Source: JAJXWB01 sp037044955
GTDB taxonomy: Bacteria > Pseudomonadota > Alphaproteobacteria > Rhizobiales > Beijerinckiaceae
Reading direction: 5' to 3'
DNA: 64,000 nucleotides
Assembly: GCA_037044955.1 (NCBI GenBank)
Contig: JBAOHX010000002.1
Coordinates: 1,364,001 to 1,428,000, forward strand
Part shown: piece after piece, positions 53,416 through 62,433 of the stretch
How the letters are laid out: each line of letters starts with the position of its first letter
How positions within the stretch are numbered: the stretch's first letter is position 1
Made by a program: the position numbers and the translations under genes
Notes under the pieces: model-generated
Told to the model about the DNA's origin: nothing
The model's input: the letters and a program-made list of their open reading frames with translations, nothing else
Database searches by the model: none

Positions 53416-54699
53416 ATGACCGACATCATCGACATCCACGCCCGCGAAATCATGGATTCGCGCGGCAATCCGACCGTCGAGGTCGACGTGACCCTGTCCG
53501 ACGGCTCGTTCGGCCGCGCGGCCGTGCCGTCGGGCGCCTCCACCGGCGCGCACGAGGCGGTCGAACTGCGCGACGGCGACAAGAAGCGCTTCGGCGGCAA
53601 GGGCGTGCTGAAGGCCATCGACAGCGTCAACGACGCCATCGCCGACGCGCTGGTCGGCATGGACGCGACCGACCAGATCGCCATCGACGAGACGATGATC
53701 GCGCTCGACGGCACGCCCAACAAGGCCAAGCTCGGCGCCAACGCCATCCTCGGCGTGTCGCTCGCCACCGCCAAGGCCGCGGCGGATGCGGTCGGCCTGC
53801 CGCTGTGGCGCTATGTCGGCGGCGCGCACGCGCGCACGCTGCCCGTGCCGATGATGAACATCGTCAACGGCGGGGCGCACGCCGACAACCCGATCGACTT
53901 CCAGGAATTCATGATCCTGCCGGTCGGCGCGCCGTCGCTGAAGGAAGCGGTGCGCTGGGGCGCGGAAATCTTCCACACGCTGAAGGGCGCGCTGAAGAAG
54001 GAAGGCCACAACACCAACGTCGGCGACGAGGGCGGCTTCGCCCCGAACCTGCCGTCGGCGGAAGCCGCGCTCGACTTCTGCATGAAGGCGATCGAGCAGG
54101 CGGGCTTTGCCGCCGGCAAGGACGTGATGCTCGGCCTCGACTGCGCGTCGACCGAGTTCTTCAAGAACGGCTCGTACCATTACGAAGGCGAGGGCAAGAC
54201 GCGCTCTATCCCCGAGCAGGTCGACTATCTCGCCGGTCTCGTGGCCGCCTATCCGATCGTCACCATCGAGGACGGCATGTCGGAAGACGACTGGGAAGGC
54301 TGGAAGCTCCTGACCGAGAAGATCGGCGGCAAGTGCCAGCTCGTCGGCGACGATCTCTTCGTCACCAATGTCAGCCGTCTTTCGCGCGGCATCAAGGAAC
54401 GCATCGCCAATTCGATCCTGGTGAAGGTCAACCAGATCGGCTCGCTGACCGAGACGCTCGCCGCCGTCGAGATGGCGCAGCGCGCCGGCTATACGGCGGT
54501 CATGTCGCACCGCTCGGGCGAGACCGAGGATTCGACCATCGCGGACCTGTCGGTCGCCACAAACTGCGGGCAGATCAAGACCGGCTCGCTCGCCCGTTCC
54601 GACCGGTTGGCCAAGTACAACCAGCTCATCCGCATCGAGGAGGAGCTGGGCTCGCAGGCCGTGTATGCGGGTCGCGCGGCGCTGAAGGCGCTGGCGTAA
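53416..54699 (+). CDS. eno: Enolase
   Basis: 427 residues, full length. Converts 2-phosphoglycerate to phosphoenolpyruvate. Present: AREIMDSRGNPTVEVDVTL, VPSGASTGAHEAVELRDGD, GDEGGFAPNLPSAEAALDF, metal ligand regions LGLDCASTEF, VTIEDGMSEDDWEGW and GDDLFVTN, the catalytic Lys in ILVKVNQIGSLTETL, and VMSHRSGETEDSTIADLSV. Confidence 0.98.
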   Translation: MTDIIDIHAREIMDSRGNPTVEVDVTLSDGSFGRAAVPSGASTGAHEAVELRDGDKKRFGGKGVLKAIDSVNDAIADALVGMDATDQIAIDETMIALDGTPNKAKLGANAILGVSLATAKAAADAVGLPLWRYVGGAHARTLPVPMMNIVNGGAHADNPIDFQEFMILPVGAPSLKEAVRWGAEIFHTLKGALKKEGHNTNVGDEGGFAPNLPSAEAALDFCMKAIEQAGFAAGKDVMLGLDCASTEFFKNGSYHYEGEGKTRSIPEQVDYLAGLVAAYPIVTIEDGMSEDDWEGWKLLTEKIGGKCQLVGDDLFVTNVSRLSRGIKERIANSILVKVNQIGSLTETLAAVEMAQRAGYTAVMSHRSGETEDSTIADLSVATNCGQIKTGSLARSDRLAKYNQLIRIEEELGSQAVYAGRAALKALA

Positions 54700-54719
54700 C
54701 CGTCGGAAATATCGAACCG

Positions 54720-54746
54720 AAGGCCGGGCTCTGCCCGGCCTTTTTT
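54720..54746 (+). terminator. Rho-independent terminator after eno
   Basis: AAGGCCGGGC/GCCCGGCCTT stem with TCT loop, then TTTTTT, starting 20 bases after the eno stop. The arm resembles the stem used after nrdJ. Confidence 0.92.
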
Positions 54747-54767
54747 ATGATCGGACGCGCCCGACGA

Positions 54768-55025
54768 TCAGGCGCCCGACCGCAGCCACCCGAAGATCGC
54801 GACGGCGATGCAGCAAGCCAGAAGCATCGTCTGGATGCCTATCTGTATCCAGTAGCTGACCGGGCTGACGCTCCTGTCGGCCGACCAGCGCGACCAGTCG
54901 ACAAGGTCGGGATTGAAGAAGACGATCTTTCCCTCGGCGAGCGCCCGCCTGATCTTGCGGAAGCACTCGACGCCCAGGTAGACCGCGACGATGCGGGCGA
55001 CGATTTCGTAGAGAAAGAACTGCAT
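54768..55025 (-). CDS. Small membrane protein, unrecognised
   Basis: 85 residues with an N-terminal helix (FFLYEIVARIVAVYLGVECF) and a C-terminal helix (IGIQTMLLACCIAVAIFGWL). Between them a Trp-rich soluble stretch, NPDLVDWSRWSADRSVSPVS. It follows the YciB-type gene by about 18 bases on the same strand and is probably cotranscribed. Confidence 0.65.
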   Translation of the reverse strand: MQFFLYEIVARIVAVYLGVECFRKIRRALAEGKIVFFNPDLVDWSRWSADRSVSPVSYWIQIGIQTMLLACCIAVAIFGWLRSGA

Positions 55026-55043
55026 TCGAGCGTCCGTTCCTCG

Positions 55044-55615
55044 TCAGGCTGTGCGTCGCACTCGCCCGCGCGGCCGCTGCGATGCGCCGGCCGATCACCA
55101 CGCGGAATATGGCGTATTGCGCGGCCATCGCCGCGAGCTTCGCCGCCGGCGCGACGCCGAAGACGAAAACGCCCCATAGTTTCGCGTCGCCCGACAGCGC
55201 CGTCGCCACGACGCCCACGCCGGTCGTGAGCATCAGCGCCGCCCAGCAATAGCCCGCGACGACCGGCAGGTCGGGCGCCGTCTCCATCACGCGCGGCGGC
55301 ATGTAGCGGCCCATCCAGCCGCGCTTCAGCATGAGCCCGCCGACGCGCGAAATGCCCGAGGCTCGGCTTGATCAGCACGAAGCGTGAATCGCCGGTGAAG
55401 ATCGTCGCGCCGCCCAGAAGGATGATGAGGGCGAGGCTGATGTAGGAAATGGCGTTCATGGCGTAGCCCGAACGCTTCGCCCAGAGGAACTGGCCGAGCG
55501 CGCCGACGACGGCGAGAACCGTGGCGAGCGCGACATTGTCCGTCGCCACCCAGATGATCACGAACAGCAGCGTCGAGAAAAAATCGCCGGCCGCCCGCGC
55601 CAAAACGCTCTTCAT
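55044..55615 (-). CDS. YciB/intracellular septation protein A family, one or two frameshifts
   Basis: About 189 residues of inner membrane protein: FFSTLLFVIIWVATDNVALA, LAVVGALGQFLWAKRSGYAM and ISLALIILLGGATIFTGDSR, then VGGLMLKRGWMGRYMPP and VVAGYCWAALMLTTGVGVVA. One extra base at 55355-55357 joins KPSLGISRVGG when removed. The C-terminus reads on past the next gene unless a second extra base near 55045-55070 is assumed, giving a TGA at 55044-55046. The divergent valS starts 106 bases away. Confidence 0.78.
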
Positions 55616-55721
55616 GCATCGCCTCCGCGCTCCGCATGCGAGGGTCTATCACGGTTCTTCCCGCAGGCTCTTGCGAAATCAGGGCTGACTCGCGCGCTCA
55701 ACGCCGCTAAACCCTGCCGCC

Positions 55722-58502
55722 ATGACCATGGAAAAAACCTTCGATCCCAAATCCGTCGAAAGCCGCATCGCGGCCGCGTGGGAAGAGGCCGGCGCCTTCA
55801 AGGCCGGACGGCCGGAGCGGGCCGGCGCCGAGCCCTATTGCATCGTCATCCCGCCGCCCAACGTCACCGGCAACCTGCACATGGGCCATGCGCTCAACAA
55901 CACGTTGCAGGACATTCTCTGCCGCTTCGAGCGGATGCGCGGCAAGGACGTGCTGTGGCAGCCGGGCACGGATCATGCGGGCATCGCCACGCAGATGGTG
56001 GTCGAGCGCCAGATGATGGAGCGGCAGGAGCCGGGCCGCCGCGACATCGGGCGCGAGGCGTTTCTGGAGAAGGTCTGGGCGTGGAAGGCGGAATCGGGCG
56101 GCGCCATCGTCGCGCAGCTCAAGCGTCTCGGCGCCTCCTGCGACTGGTCGCGCGAGCGCTTCACCATGGACGAGGGCCTGTCGCAGGCCGTCATCAAGGT
56201 GTTCGTCCAGCTCTACCGCGACGGGCTGATCTACAAGGACAAAAGGCTGGTCAACTGGGACCCGAAGCTGCTGACCGCGATTTCCGATCTGGAAGTCGTG
56301 CAGGTCGAGACGAAGGGTTCGCTCTGGTACTTCCGCTATCCCGTGGTGGATGGTTCCGGCCATGAGACCGGCGAGCATATCGTCGTCGCCACCACGCGCC
56401 CCGAGACGATGCTCGGCGACACCGGCGTCGCCGTCCATCCCGACGACGAGCGCTACATGGACCTTGTCGGCAAGCGCGTGCGCCTGCCGCTGGTCGGCCG
56501 CCTCATCCCGGTCGTGGCCGACGAATATTCCGACCCGGAAAAGGGCACGGGCGCGGTCAAGATCACGCCGGCGCACGACTTCAACGACTTCGAAGTCGGC
56601 AAGCGCCATAATCTCAACCAGATCAGCATCCTCGATCAGGAAGCTCGCGTTTCGATTCAGGAGAATGCGGAGTTTCTGGACGGCGTGCCCGAGAGCGCCG
56701 AACTGACCGAGACGCTCGCCGCGCTGCATGGTCTCCCGCGCGAGGCCGCCCGCAAGGCCGTGGTCGAGATGATGGAGGCGAAGGACCTCGTCGAGAAGAT
56801 CGAGCCGCATACGTTGCAGGTTCCGACCGGCGACCGCTCGAACGTGGTGATCGAGCCCTTCCTCACCGACCAGTGGTATGTCGACGCAAAAACGATGGCG
56901 CAGCCCGCGCTCGCCGCCGTGCGCTCGGGCGAAACCAGCTTCGTGCCGAAGAACTGGGAAAAGACCTATTTCGACTGGCTCGACAACATCCAGCCCTGGT
57001 GCATCTCGCGCCAGCTCTGGTGGGGCCACCAGATTCCGGCCTGGTATTCCGGCTGGGGCGGCGTCTATGTGGCGGAAACCTACGAGGACGCGCTGGTGCA
57101 GGCGCTGGCCGACGCCACCGAACGCGAGATTCTCGACGACGTGGAGGCCGGCCGCATCGCCGGGCATCCCGACCGCCATCCCGACTTCCTGACGCGCGAC
57201 GAGGACGTGCTCGACACCTGGTTTTCCTCCGCGCTCTGGCCGTTCTCGACGCTCGGCTGGCCGGACGAGACGAAGGAGTTGAAGCGCTTCTACCCGACCT
57301 CGGTTCTGGTGACGGGCTTCGACATCATCTTCTTCTGGGTCGCCCGCATGATGATGATGGGCAAGCATTTCATGCAGGATGCGCCCTTCAAGGACGTCTA
57401 CATCCACGCGCTCGTCCGCGACGAGAAGGGCGCGAAAATGTCGAAGTCCAAGGGCAACGTCATCGACCCGCTCAACCTCATCGACCAGTTCGGCGCGGAC
57501 GCGCTGCGCTTCACGCTGGCCGCGATGGCGGCGCAGGGACGCGACATCAAGCTGTCGACGCAGCGTGTCGAGGGCTACCGCAATTTCGCGACCAAGCTGT
57601 GGAACGCCTCGCGCTTCGCGGAAATGAATTCCTGCGCGCGCGTCGACGGGTTCGACCCGAGGGCGGCGAAGGCGCCGATCAATCGCTGGATCGTCGGCGA
57701 GGCGGCCGCCGCCGTGACCGAGACGACGGCGGCGATCGAGGCCTATCGCTTCAACGACGCCGCCAACGCCGCCTATCGCTTCGTCTGGAACGTGTTCTGC
57801 GACTGGTATCTCGAACTCGCCAAGCCGCTGCTGATGGGCGACGACGAGGCCGTGAAGGCCGAGACGCGGGCGACGGCGGCATGGACGCTCGACGTCATCT
57901 TCAAGCTGCTGCATCCCTTCATGCCGTTCCTCACCGAGGAACTCTGGGCGATCAAGGGCGTCGAAGGGCCGAAGCGCGAAAGCCTGCTCGTGCTGTCCGA
58001 CTGGCCGGCGCTCGAGGGCTTGGGCGATCCTGATGCGGAGGCGGAAGTCGGCTGGGTGGTCGACCTCGTGACCGAGGTGCGCTCGGTGCGTTCGGAAATG
58101 AACGTGCCGGCCGGCGCGCAGGTTCCGGTCGTGCTGGTCGGCGCGGACGCCGCCGCCAAGCAGCGCGCGACCGACTGGGGCGACACGATCCGCCGCCTCG
58201 CGCGCATTTCCGAGATCACGTTCGGCGTCGCGGCGCCGGCCGGCTCCGCGCAGATGCTGGTGCGCGGCATGACGGTCGCCATGCCGCTCGCCGGCGCCAT
58301 CGACATTTCGGCGGAAAAGGCTCGGCTCGCCAAGGAAATCGGCAAGCTCGACGGCGAGGCGAAGAAGATCGAGGCGAAGCTCGGCAATGCCGATTTCGTG
58401 TCGCGCGCGAAGGAAGAAGTGGTCGAGGAAAACCGCGAGCGTCTCGAGGATTCGCGCGCGCGAATCGCGAAACTGAAGGCGGCGCTGGAGCGGCTGGGCT
58501 AG
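55722..58502 (+). CDS. valS: Valyl-tRNA synthetase
   Basis: 926 residues. Class I synthetase signatures: NLHMGHALNN (HIGH-type) and the KMSKS in KGAKMSKSKGNVIDPLNL; the catalytic domain WYVDAKTMAQPALAAVRSGE and DTWFSSALWPFSTLGWPDET. The editing domain lies at about 210-350. The C-terminal coiled coil is KLDGEAKKIEAKLGNADFVS to ARIAKLKAALERLG. ATG at 55722 is the first of two close Met codons (MTMEKTFDPKS). Confidence 0.98.
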   Translation: MTMEKTFDPKSVESRIAAAWEEAGAFKAGRPERAGAEPYCIVIPPPNVTGNLHMGHALNNTLQDILCRFERMRGKDVLWQPGTDHAGIATQMVVERQMMERQEPGRRDIGREAFLEKVWAWKAESGGAIVAQLKRLGASCDWSRERFTMDEGLSQAVIKVFVQLYRDGLIYKDKRLVNWDPKLLTAISDLEVVQVETKGSLWYFRYPVVDGSGHETGEHIVVATTRPETMLGDTGVAVHPDDERYMDLVGKRVRLPLVGRLIPVVADEYSDPEKGTGAVKITPAHDFNDFEVGKRHNLNQISILDQEARVSIQENAEFLDGVPESAELTETLAALHGLPREAARKAVVEMMEAKDLVEKIEPHTLQVPTGDRSNVVIEPFLTDQWYVDAKTMAQPALAAVRSGETSFVPKNWEKTYFDWLDNIQPWCISRQLWWGHQIPAWYSGWGGVYVAETYEDALVQALADATEREILDDVEAGRIAGHPDRHPDFLTRDEDVLDTWFSSALWPFSTLGWPDETKELKRFYPTSVLVTGFDIIFFWVARMMMMGKHFMQDAPFKDVYIHALVRDEKGAKMSKSKGNVIDPLNLIDQFGADALRFTLAAMAAQGRDIKLSTQRVEGYRNFATKLWNASRFAEMNSCARVDGFDPRAAKAPINRWIVGEAAAAVTETTAAIEAYRFNDAANAAYRFVWNVFCDWYLELAKPLLMGDDEAVKAETRATAAWTLDVIFKLLHPFMPFLTEELWAIKGVEGPKRESLLVLSDWPALEGLGDPDAEAEVGWVVDLVTEVRSVRSEMNVPAGAQVPVVLVGADAAAKQRATDWGDTIRRLARISEITFGVAAPAGSAQMLVRGMTVAMPLAGAIDISAEKARLAKEIGKLDGEAKKIEAKLGNADFVSRAKEEVVEENRERLEDSRARIAKLKAALERLG

Positions 58503-58512
58503 CAGGCGCCCT

Positions 58513-58610
58513 GTCATCCCCGCGAAAGCGGGGATCCAGCGGGTCGTCGCTCTGGATGGCCGTATCCTGTCGAAGTCGGCAACAGCCGACTTCGCAGACG
58601 CGGGCATGAC
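58513..58610. repeat. REP palindrome with a nested GAAGTCGG hairpin
   Basis: GTCATCCCCGCGAAAGCGGG and GATCCAG form the left arm; the right side has CTGGATGG, then GCAGACGCGGGCATGAC. In place of the usual hairpin, a perfect CGAAGTCGGC/GCCGACTTCG stem with loop AACA (58571-58594) is inserted. It lies between valS and the exported-protein cluster. Confidence 0.85.
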
Positions 58611-58618
58611 AATCTGGC

Positions 58619-59194
58619 CTATTCCGAGACCTTCGCCTCGAAATCCTTCGCGTCGAGTTCCCTGGGCTCGGGCTTCTGCTTGCGCAGCGCCGTCTTGCCG
58701 CCCTTGGGCGTGGTTTCCGCGACCGTGGCCGGCGCATAGGCGGCGCCGGGCGTGCGGCTCGCCTTTTCGAGGGTCGCGAGGTCGTCGCGCGCCTTGGTCA
58801 GCGGCTCGAAGTCGTTGCGCGAATGCGCGCCGCCCTGGCCGCGGTAGACCAGAAATCCTTCCGACGTCACCACCACGTCGCCACGGCGCAACGTCTTGTC
58901 TTCGGCAAAGTGGGCGACCGAGCCGACGCTCGCGCCGGACGGCGGGGCGAGGGCGGCCTGCTTCGCGCCGTGCGACGAGGCTGCCGAGGCCTTGCGCTTC
59001 GCCTTCACGACCGGGCCCTGGTTGCGGTCGATGAGATTTTCCAGCGTCGTCTGCGGCTGGGGGGTCGGCTGCGGCCGGCACCCGCCGAACAGGAACTGGA
59101 TCGGATTGCAGGCGAGCGCCGCGCCGGGCGCGAAAGCCGCTGCTGCGAAGACTGACGCGGCCACGATGCGCGCGCGAAACTGACACTGGATCAT
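58619..59194 (-). CDS. Exported protein of unknown function, paralog 1 of 3 (CNP...LFGGC family)
   Basis: 191 residues. A signal peptide ends FAPGAALA, followed at once by CNPIQFLFGGC (Cys29 and Cys39). A Pro/Gln-rich and Lys/Ala-rich linker leads to the shared block SVGSVAHFAEDKTLRRGDVV, SEGFLVYRGQGGAHSRNDF and DLATLEKAS. The C-terminus is Lys/Glu-rich, longer than in paralogs 2 and 3 (ALRKQKPEPRELDAKDFEAK). No known domain was recognised. ATG 59194 is preferred over GTG 59197. Tandem with two paralogs on the same strand, spaced 104 and 93 bases. Confidence 0.75.
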   Translation of the reverse strand: MIQCQFRARIVAASVFAAAAFAPGAALACNPIQFLFGGCRPQPTPQPQTTLENLIDRNQGPVVKAKRKASAASSHGAKQAALAPPSGASVGSVAHFAEDKTLRRGDVVVTSEGFLVYRGQGGAHSRNDFEPLTKARDDLATLEKASRTPGAAYAPATVAETTPKGGKTALRKQKPEPRELDAKDFEAKVSE

Positions 59195-59298
59195 CACAAA
59201 TCCCGGAATGCGAAAGTGCGACGCCTGAACCCGGACGCGAGAACACCACTCCTCGTCGCGCGCCCCGGTCTCAAGTCACCTTCGTCACTCGCCAGAAG

Positions 59299-59901
59299 CT
59301 ACTGGCTCGACGCGACCCGGATAGCGCGACGCAACGCGACCAGACCGCTCTTCTCGCCGGACGTCGTGACGACTTCCGAGACAGCCGCAGTCTTCGGCCG
59401 CATGCTGGCCTTTTCGAGTTGGGCCAGCGCACCGCCATCTTGCGCGATCGCGGTAAACCGATTGTTGCGATAGACGCGGAAACCTTGCGTGGTGACGACA
59501 ATATCGCCGGCGCGCAGCGTCGGGTCGGCGGCAAAGCGCGCAACCGAGCCCACGGGCGCGTCCGGACGCTGCGCGATCGGCTTGTGCGCTTCGGCGGACT
59601 TCGCGGCCTCCGCCGACTTGTGCGCGACGTGCCGGTGAGCCGCATCGGCAAGCGGCTTGCGGGCATGGGCGTGCGGCAGCGCGGCCTTCTGGCGGCTCGC
59701 CTGCGGCGTGAGGACGAGGGGTTCGTAGGCTGGCAGGGCGGGGGCGACACGGGCCTGCTGGCAGCCGCCGAAGAGAAGCGTCAGCGGGTTGCAATCGCCG
59801 GCGGCGGCGGGGGCAGCCGAGACGGCGAGGCCGACGAGAGCGGCGACGCACAGGGCGGCCGTGCGGGTAGACGCGGTCAGCGAGGAATTCGTGCGGGTCA
59901 T
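59299..59901 (-). CDS. Exported protein of unknown function, paralog 2 of 3
   Basis: 200 residues. Signal peptide (ALCVAALVGLAVSAAPAAAG), then CNPLTLLFGGC (Cys37 and Cys47), a His/Ala-rich linker (KAALPHAHARKPLADAAHRH) and the family block VGSVARFAADPTLRAGDIVV, QGFRVYRNNRFTAIAQDGG and LAQLEKASM. The His-rich linker could bind metal; the mntH/mntR genes are next door, which is suggestive only. ATG at 59901. Confidence 0.75.
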   Translation of the reverse strand: MTRTNSSLTASTRTAALCVAALVGLAVSAAPAAAGDCNPLTLLFGGCQQARVAPALPAYEPLVLTPQASRQKAALPHAHARKPLADAAHRHVAHKSAEAAKSAEAHKPIAQRPDAPVGSVARFAADPTLRAGDIVVTTQGFRVYRNNRFTAIAQDGGALAQLEKASMRPKTAAVSEVVTTSGEKSGLVALRRAIRVASSQ

Positions 59902-59994
59902 GGATGGACCTCCCACAGCGAATAGACGCGATCGCCAAACCGGCGGATGTACGAATACGCACACGGCGTGGGCGAGCGCAGGGATGGAGATATG

Positions 59995-60492
59995 TCAGCG
60001 CCGGCGATCGGCAACCGACTGGCGCCGGACCGGTCGAACATGGGCACGGCCCTTCATGCTCGCCTGCTCCAGTTGGGCGAGGCGGCCGCCGTCATGCGCG
60101 ATCGCGGCGAAGCCGCCGCGACGGTAGATCTTGAAGCCGTCGTTGGTGACGACGATGTCGCCGTCGCGCAGCGTCGGATCGTGGCGGAACAGCGCGAGCG
60201 AACCTTCGGGCGCCTCGGCCGTCGGCTTCAGCGGCGTCTGCTTGCCGCTTATGCCGTCGGCGTTCGGCGTGCGGGCGGCGACCTTGTGCGCCGGCCGCGC
60301 GTGCTTGACCGGCGGACGGGCGGGGCGCCAGCGCGGGCCGACATCCTGCGGAACATAGGAAGGACGGAAGACGTCCATCCTGCAGGCGCCGAACAGCGCT
60401 TCGAGAGGGTTGCAGGCGAGGGCGGCGCCGGGCACGAGGATCGCGGAGAACGCGAAGACCGCCGCAGCGAGGGATTTTCGATGGCGCGTCAT
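59995..60492 (-). CDS. Exported protein of unknown function, paralog 3 of 3
   Basis: 165 residues, the shortest copy. Signal peptide ends VPGAALA; then CNPLEALFGAC (Cys27 and Cys37), a Pro/Arg-rich linker (RWRPARPPVKHARPAHKVAA) and the block GSLALFRHDPTLRDGDIVVT, DGFKIYRRGGFAAIAHDGG and LAQLEQASM, ending in a basic tail (RPVRRQSVADRRR). It lies first in transcription order of the three, 67 bases downstream of the mntH stop. Confidence 0.75.
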   Translation of the reverse strand: MTRHRKSLAAAVFAFSAILVPGAALACNPLEALFGACRMDVFRPSYVPQDVGPRWRPARPPVKHARPAHKVAARTPNADGISGKQTPLKPTAEAPEGSLALFRHDPTLRDGDIVVTNDGFKIYRRGGFAAIAHDGGRLAQLEQASMKGRAHVRPVRRQSVADRRR

Positions 60493-60559
60493 ACTCCTCA
60501 GTACGCAGCCGACGGGTCCGCGGTTCCAGCGCCCGCAAATAATTGCGATTTCTCGCGGG

Positions 60560-61864
60560 TTAGCCGAGCCCGGGAATCGGCGCGCCGAGCGCTGTCAGAA
60601 TCAGCACGACATTCAGCGCCAGCACGATGGCCGCGCCGATTATCGCCGCGACCTGCGTCGAGCGCCCGTTGACGTGGTCGCCCATGATGTCGCGGCGGCC
60701 GGTGAACAGGATGAGGGCGATCATGGGGATCGGCAGCGCGATCGACAGGACGACCTGGCTCATGACCAGCGCCTGCGTCGAATCATAGCCCATGGCGACG
60801 ATGGCGAAGGCGGGCGCCATGGTCACGAGGCGCCGCAGCCAGATCGGTATCGAAAAGCCGACGAAGCCCTGCATGATGATCTGTCCGGCCATCGTGCCGA
60901 CGACGGAACTCGCCACGCCCGACGCCAGCAGCGACACGAGGAAGGCCGACGCCGCGAAGCCGCCGAGCAGGGGGGTGAGCGTATGGTAGGCGGTCTCGAT
61001 CTCCGCCACGTCCGAATGGCCGGCGTGGAAGGCGCTGGACGCCATCATCACCATGGCCATGTTGACGATTCCGGCGACCGAGAGGGCGAGGATGACCTCG
61101 ACGTTGGAGATGCGCACGAGCTTGCGCCGCTCGGCATTGTCGCGGGGCGGCGTGCGCGATTGCGTCAGGCTCGAATGCAGGAAGACGGCGTGCGGCATGA
61201 CGGTCGCGCCGATGATGCCGACAGCGAGCATGAGCGCGCGCGCGTCGTCGATCCTCGGCGTCACGGCGTGCCTTGCGGCGGCCTTCCAGTCGACGGGCGA
61301 GAGAACGAGTTCGGCGAGATAGCAGAGCGCGATGGTCGCCACGAAGGCGCCGACGATCAGTTCGATCGGCCGGAAGCCTTTCCGCTCGAAGGCGAGGATG
61401 CCGGAAATGACGATGGCGACGACGAGCATCCCCCAGAGAATCGGCAGGCCGAACAGCAGCGACAGCCCGATCGCGCCGCCGAGGAATTCGGCGAGATCCG
61501 TGGCCATCGCGGCGATTTCGCTGGCGACCCACATGGCGTAGGCGACGGGCTTCGGGAAGCGGTCGCGGCACATTTCCGCGAGATTGCGGCCGGTGACGAT
61601 GCCGAGCTTGGCGGAGAGCGCCTGGAACAGCATGGCCACGAGATTGGCCATCAGCACGACCCAGAGCAGATTGTAGCCGTATTGCGCGCCCGCCTGGATG
61701 TTGGTCGCGAAATTGCCGGGGTCGATATAGGCGATGGAGGCGACGACCGCCGGGCCGAGGAAGGCGAGATAGGCGCGAAGATTGCGGGCGCCGCCCGACA
61801 GGACCGCGCGCGCCTCGTCCTGCGTGCGCGCCGTCAGGGTGGTTCTGGCCGCATCCTGATTCAT
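60560..61864 (-). CDS. mntH: Mn2+/Fe2+ transporter, Nramp family (MntH)
   Basis: 434 residues and eleven predicted helices. Proton-coupled manganese importer. Metal-site motifs are present: DPGN in IAYIDPGNFATNIQAGAQYG (helix 1) and MPH in GATVMPHAVFLHSSL (helix 6). The ATG at 61864 gives MNQDAARTTLTARTQDEA. The gene is divergent from mntR across a palindromic operator, so repression by MntR with Mn2+ is expected. Confidence 0.96.
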   Translation of the reverse strand: MNQDAARTTLTARTQDEARAVLSGGARNLRAYLAFLGPAVVASIAYIDPGNFATNIQAGAQYGYNLLWVVLMANLVAMLFQALSAKLGIVTGRNLAEMCRDRFPKPVAYAMWVASEIAAMATDLAEFLGGAIGLSLLFGLPILWGMLVVAIVISGILAFERKGFRPIELIVGAFVATIALCYLAELVLSPVDWKAAARHAVTPRIDDARALMLAVGIIGATVMPHAVFLHSSLTQSRTPPRDNAERRKLVRISNVEVILALSVAGIVNMAMVMMASSAFHAGHSDVAEIETAYHTLTPLLGGFAASAFLVSLLASGVASSVVGTMAGQIIMQGFVGFSIPIWLRRLVTMAPAFAIVAMGYDSTQALVMSQVVLSIALPIPMIALILFTGRRDIMGDHVNGRSTQVAAIIGAAIVLALNVVLILTALGAPIPGLG

Positions 61865-61881
61865 GCCGCGCGCATCCCGAT

Positions 61882-61899
61882 TTGTAGCCACGGCTACAA
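61882..61899. promoter_or_regulatory. Probable MntR operator between mntH and mntR
   Basis: TTGTAGCCACGGCTACAA is a palindrome with eight-base arms around AC. It lies 18 bases upstream of the mntH start and 76 bases upstream of mntR, the expected place for an MntR site controlling the transporter. Confidence 0.75.
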
Positions 61900-61974
61900 T
61901 TAAGGGTGGAGGCGCTAAAATCAACCCCGGTTGAAATCCGCCGGCCCAGGGCGCATTGTGGGGGCAGGTCCGCC

Positions 61975-62433
61975 ATGCCCAAATCCAGATCCTACAAGCT
62001 CGTCGCCGAACCCGCCGATCTCCCGTCCGAGGCCGATCAGGCGCACCGCTTCGAAAAGGCGCGCAGCGCGCAGGCGACCGCGCTTCTGGAAGACTATGCC
62101 GAACTGATCTCCGACCTCATCGGCACCGAAGGCGAGGCGCGTCCGACCGACATCGCGCGGCGGCTCGGCGTGTCGCACGCTACCGCGATCAAGAGCATCG
62201 CGCGCCTCAAGCGCGAGGGGCTTGCGACCTCGAAACTCTATCGCGGCGTGTTTCTGACGCCGGCCGGCGAGATGCTGGCGCGGCGCGTGCGCGCGCGGCA
62301 CCGCCTCGTCGTCGATCTGCTGGTCGCCGTCGGCGTGCCGCAGGAGGCGGCCGAAGTGGACGCCGAGGGTATCGAGCACCACGTTTCCGAAGAGACGCTG
62401 CGGGCCTTCGCCAAGTATCTCGGCAGGGCCTGA
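61975..62433 (+). CDS. mntR: Manganese-dependent transcriptional regulator MntR (DtxR family)
   Basis: 152 residues. An N-terminal helix-turn-helix, RPTDIARRLGVSHATAIKSI, is followed by a wing and the dimerisation/metal domain HRLVVDLLVAVGVPQEAAEV, DAEGIEHHVSEETLRAF with His and Glu ligands. The C-terminal SH3-like domain of DtxR is absent, as in the MntR branch. It represses mntH when manganese is sufficient. The ATG at 61975 gives MPKSRSYKLVAEP. Confidence 0.93.
   Translation: MPKSRSYKLVAEPADLPSEADQAHRFEKARSAQATALLEDYAELISDLIGTEGEARPTDIARRLGVSHATAIKSIARLKREGLATSKLYRGVFLTPAGEMLARRVRARHRLVVDLLVAVGVPQEAAEVDAEGIEHHVSEETLRAFAKYLGRA

Noticed and set aside
54745..55043. C-terminal extension of the YciB-type protein over the small membrane protein gene
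   Set aside because: The extension is low-complexity Arg-rich sequence, and the 85-residue membrane protein in the overlapping frame has sensible helices.
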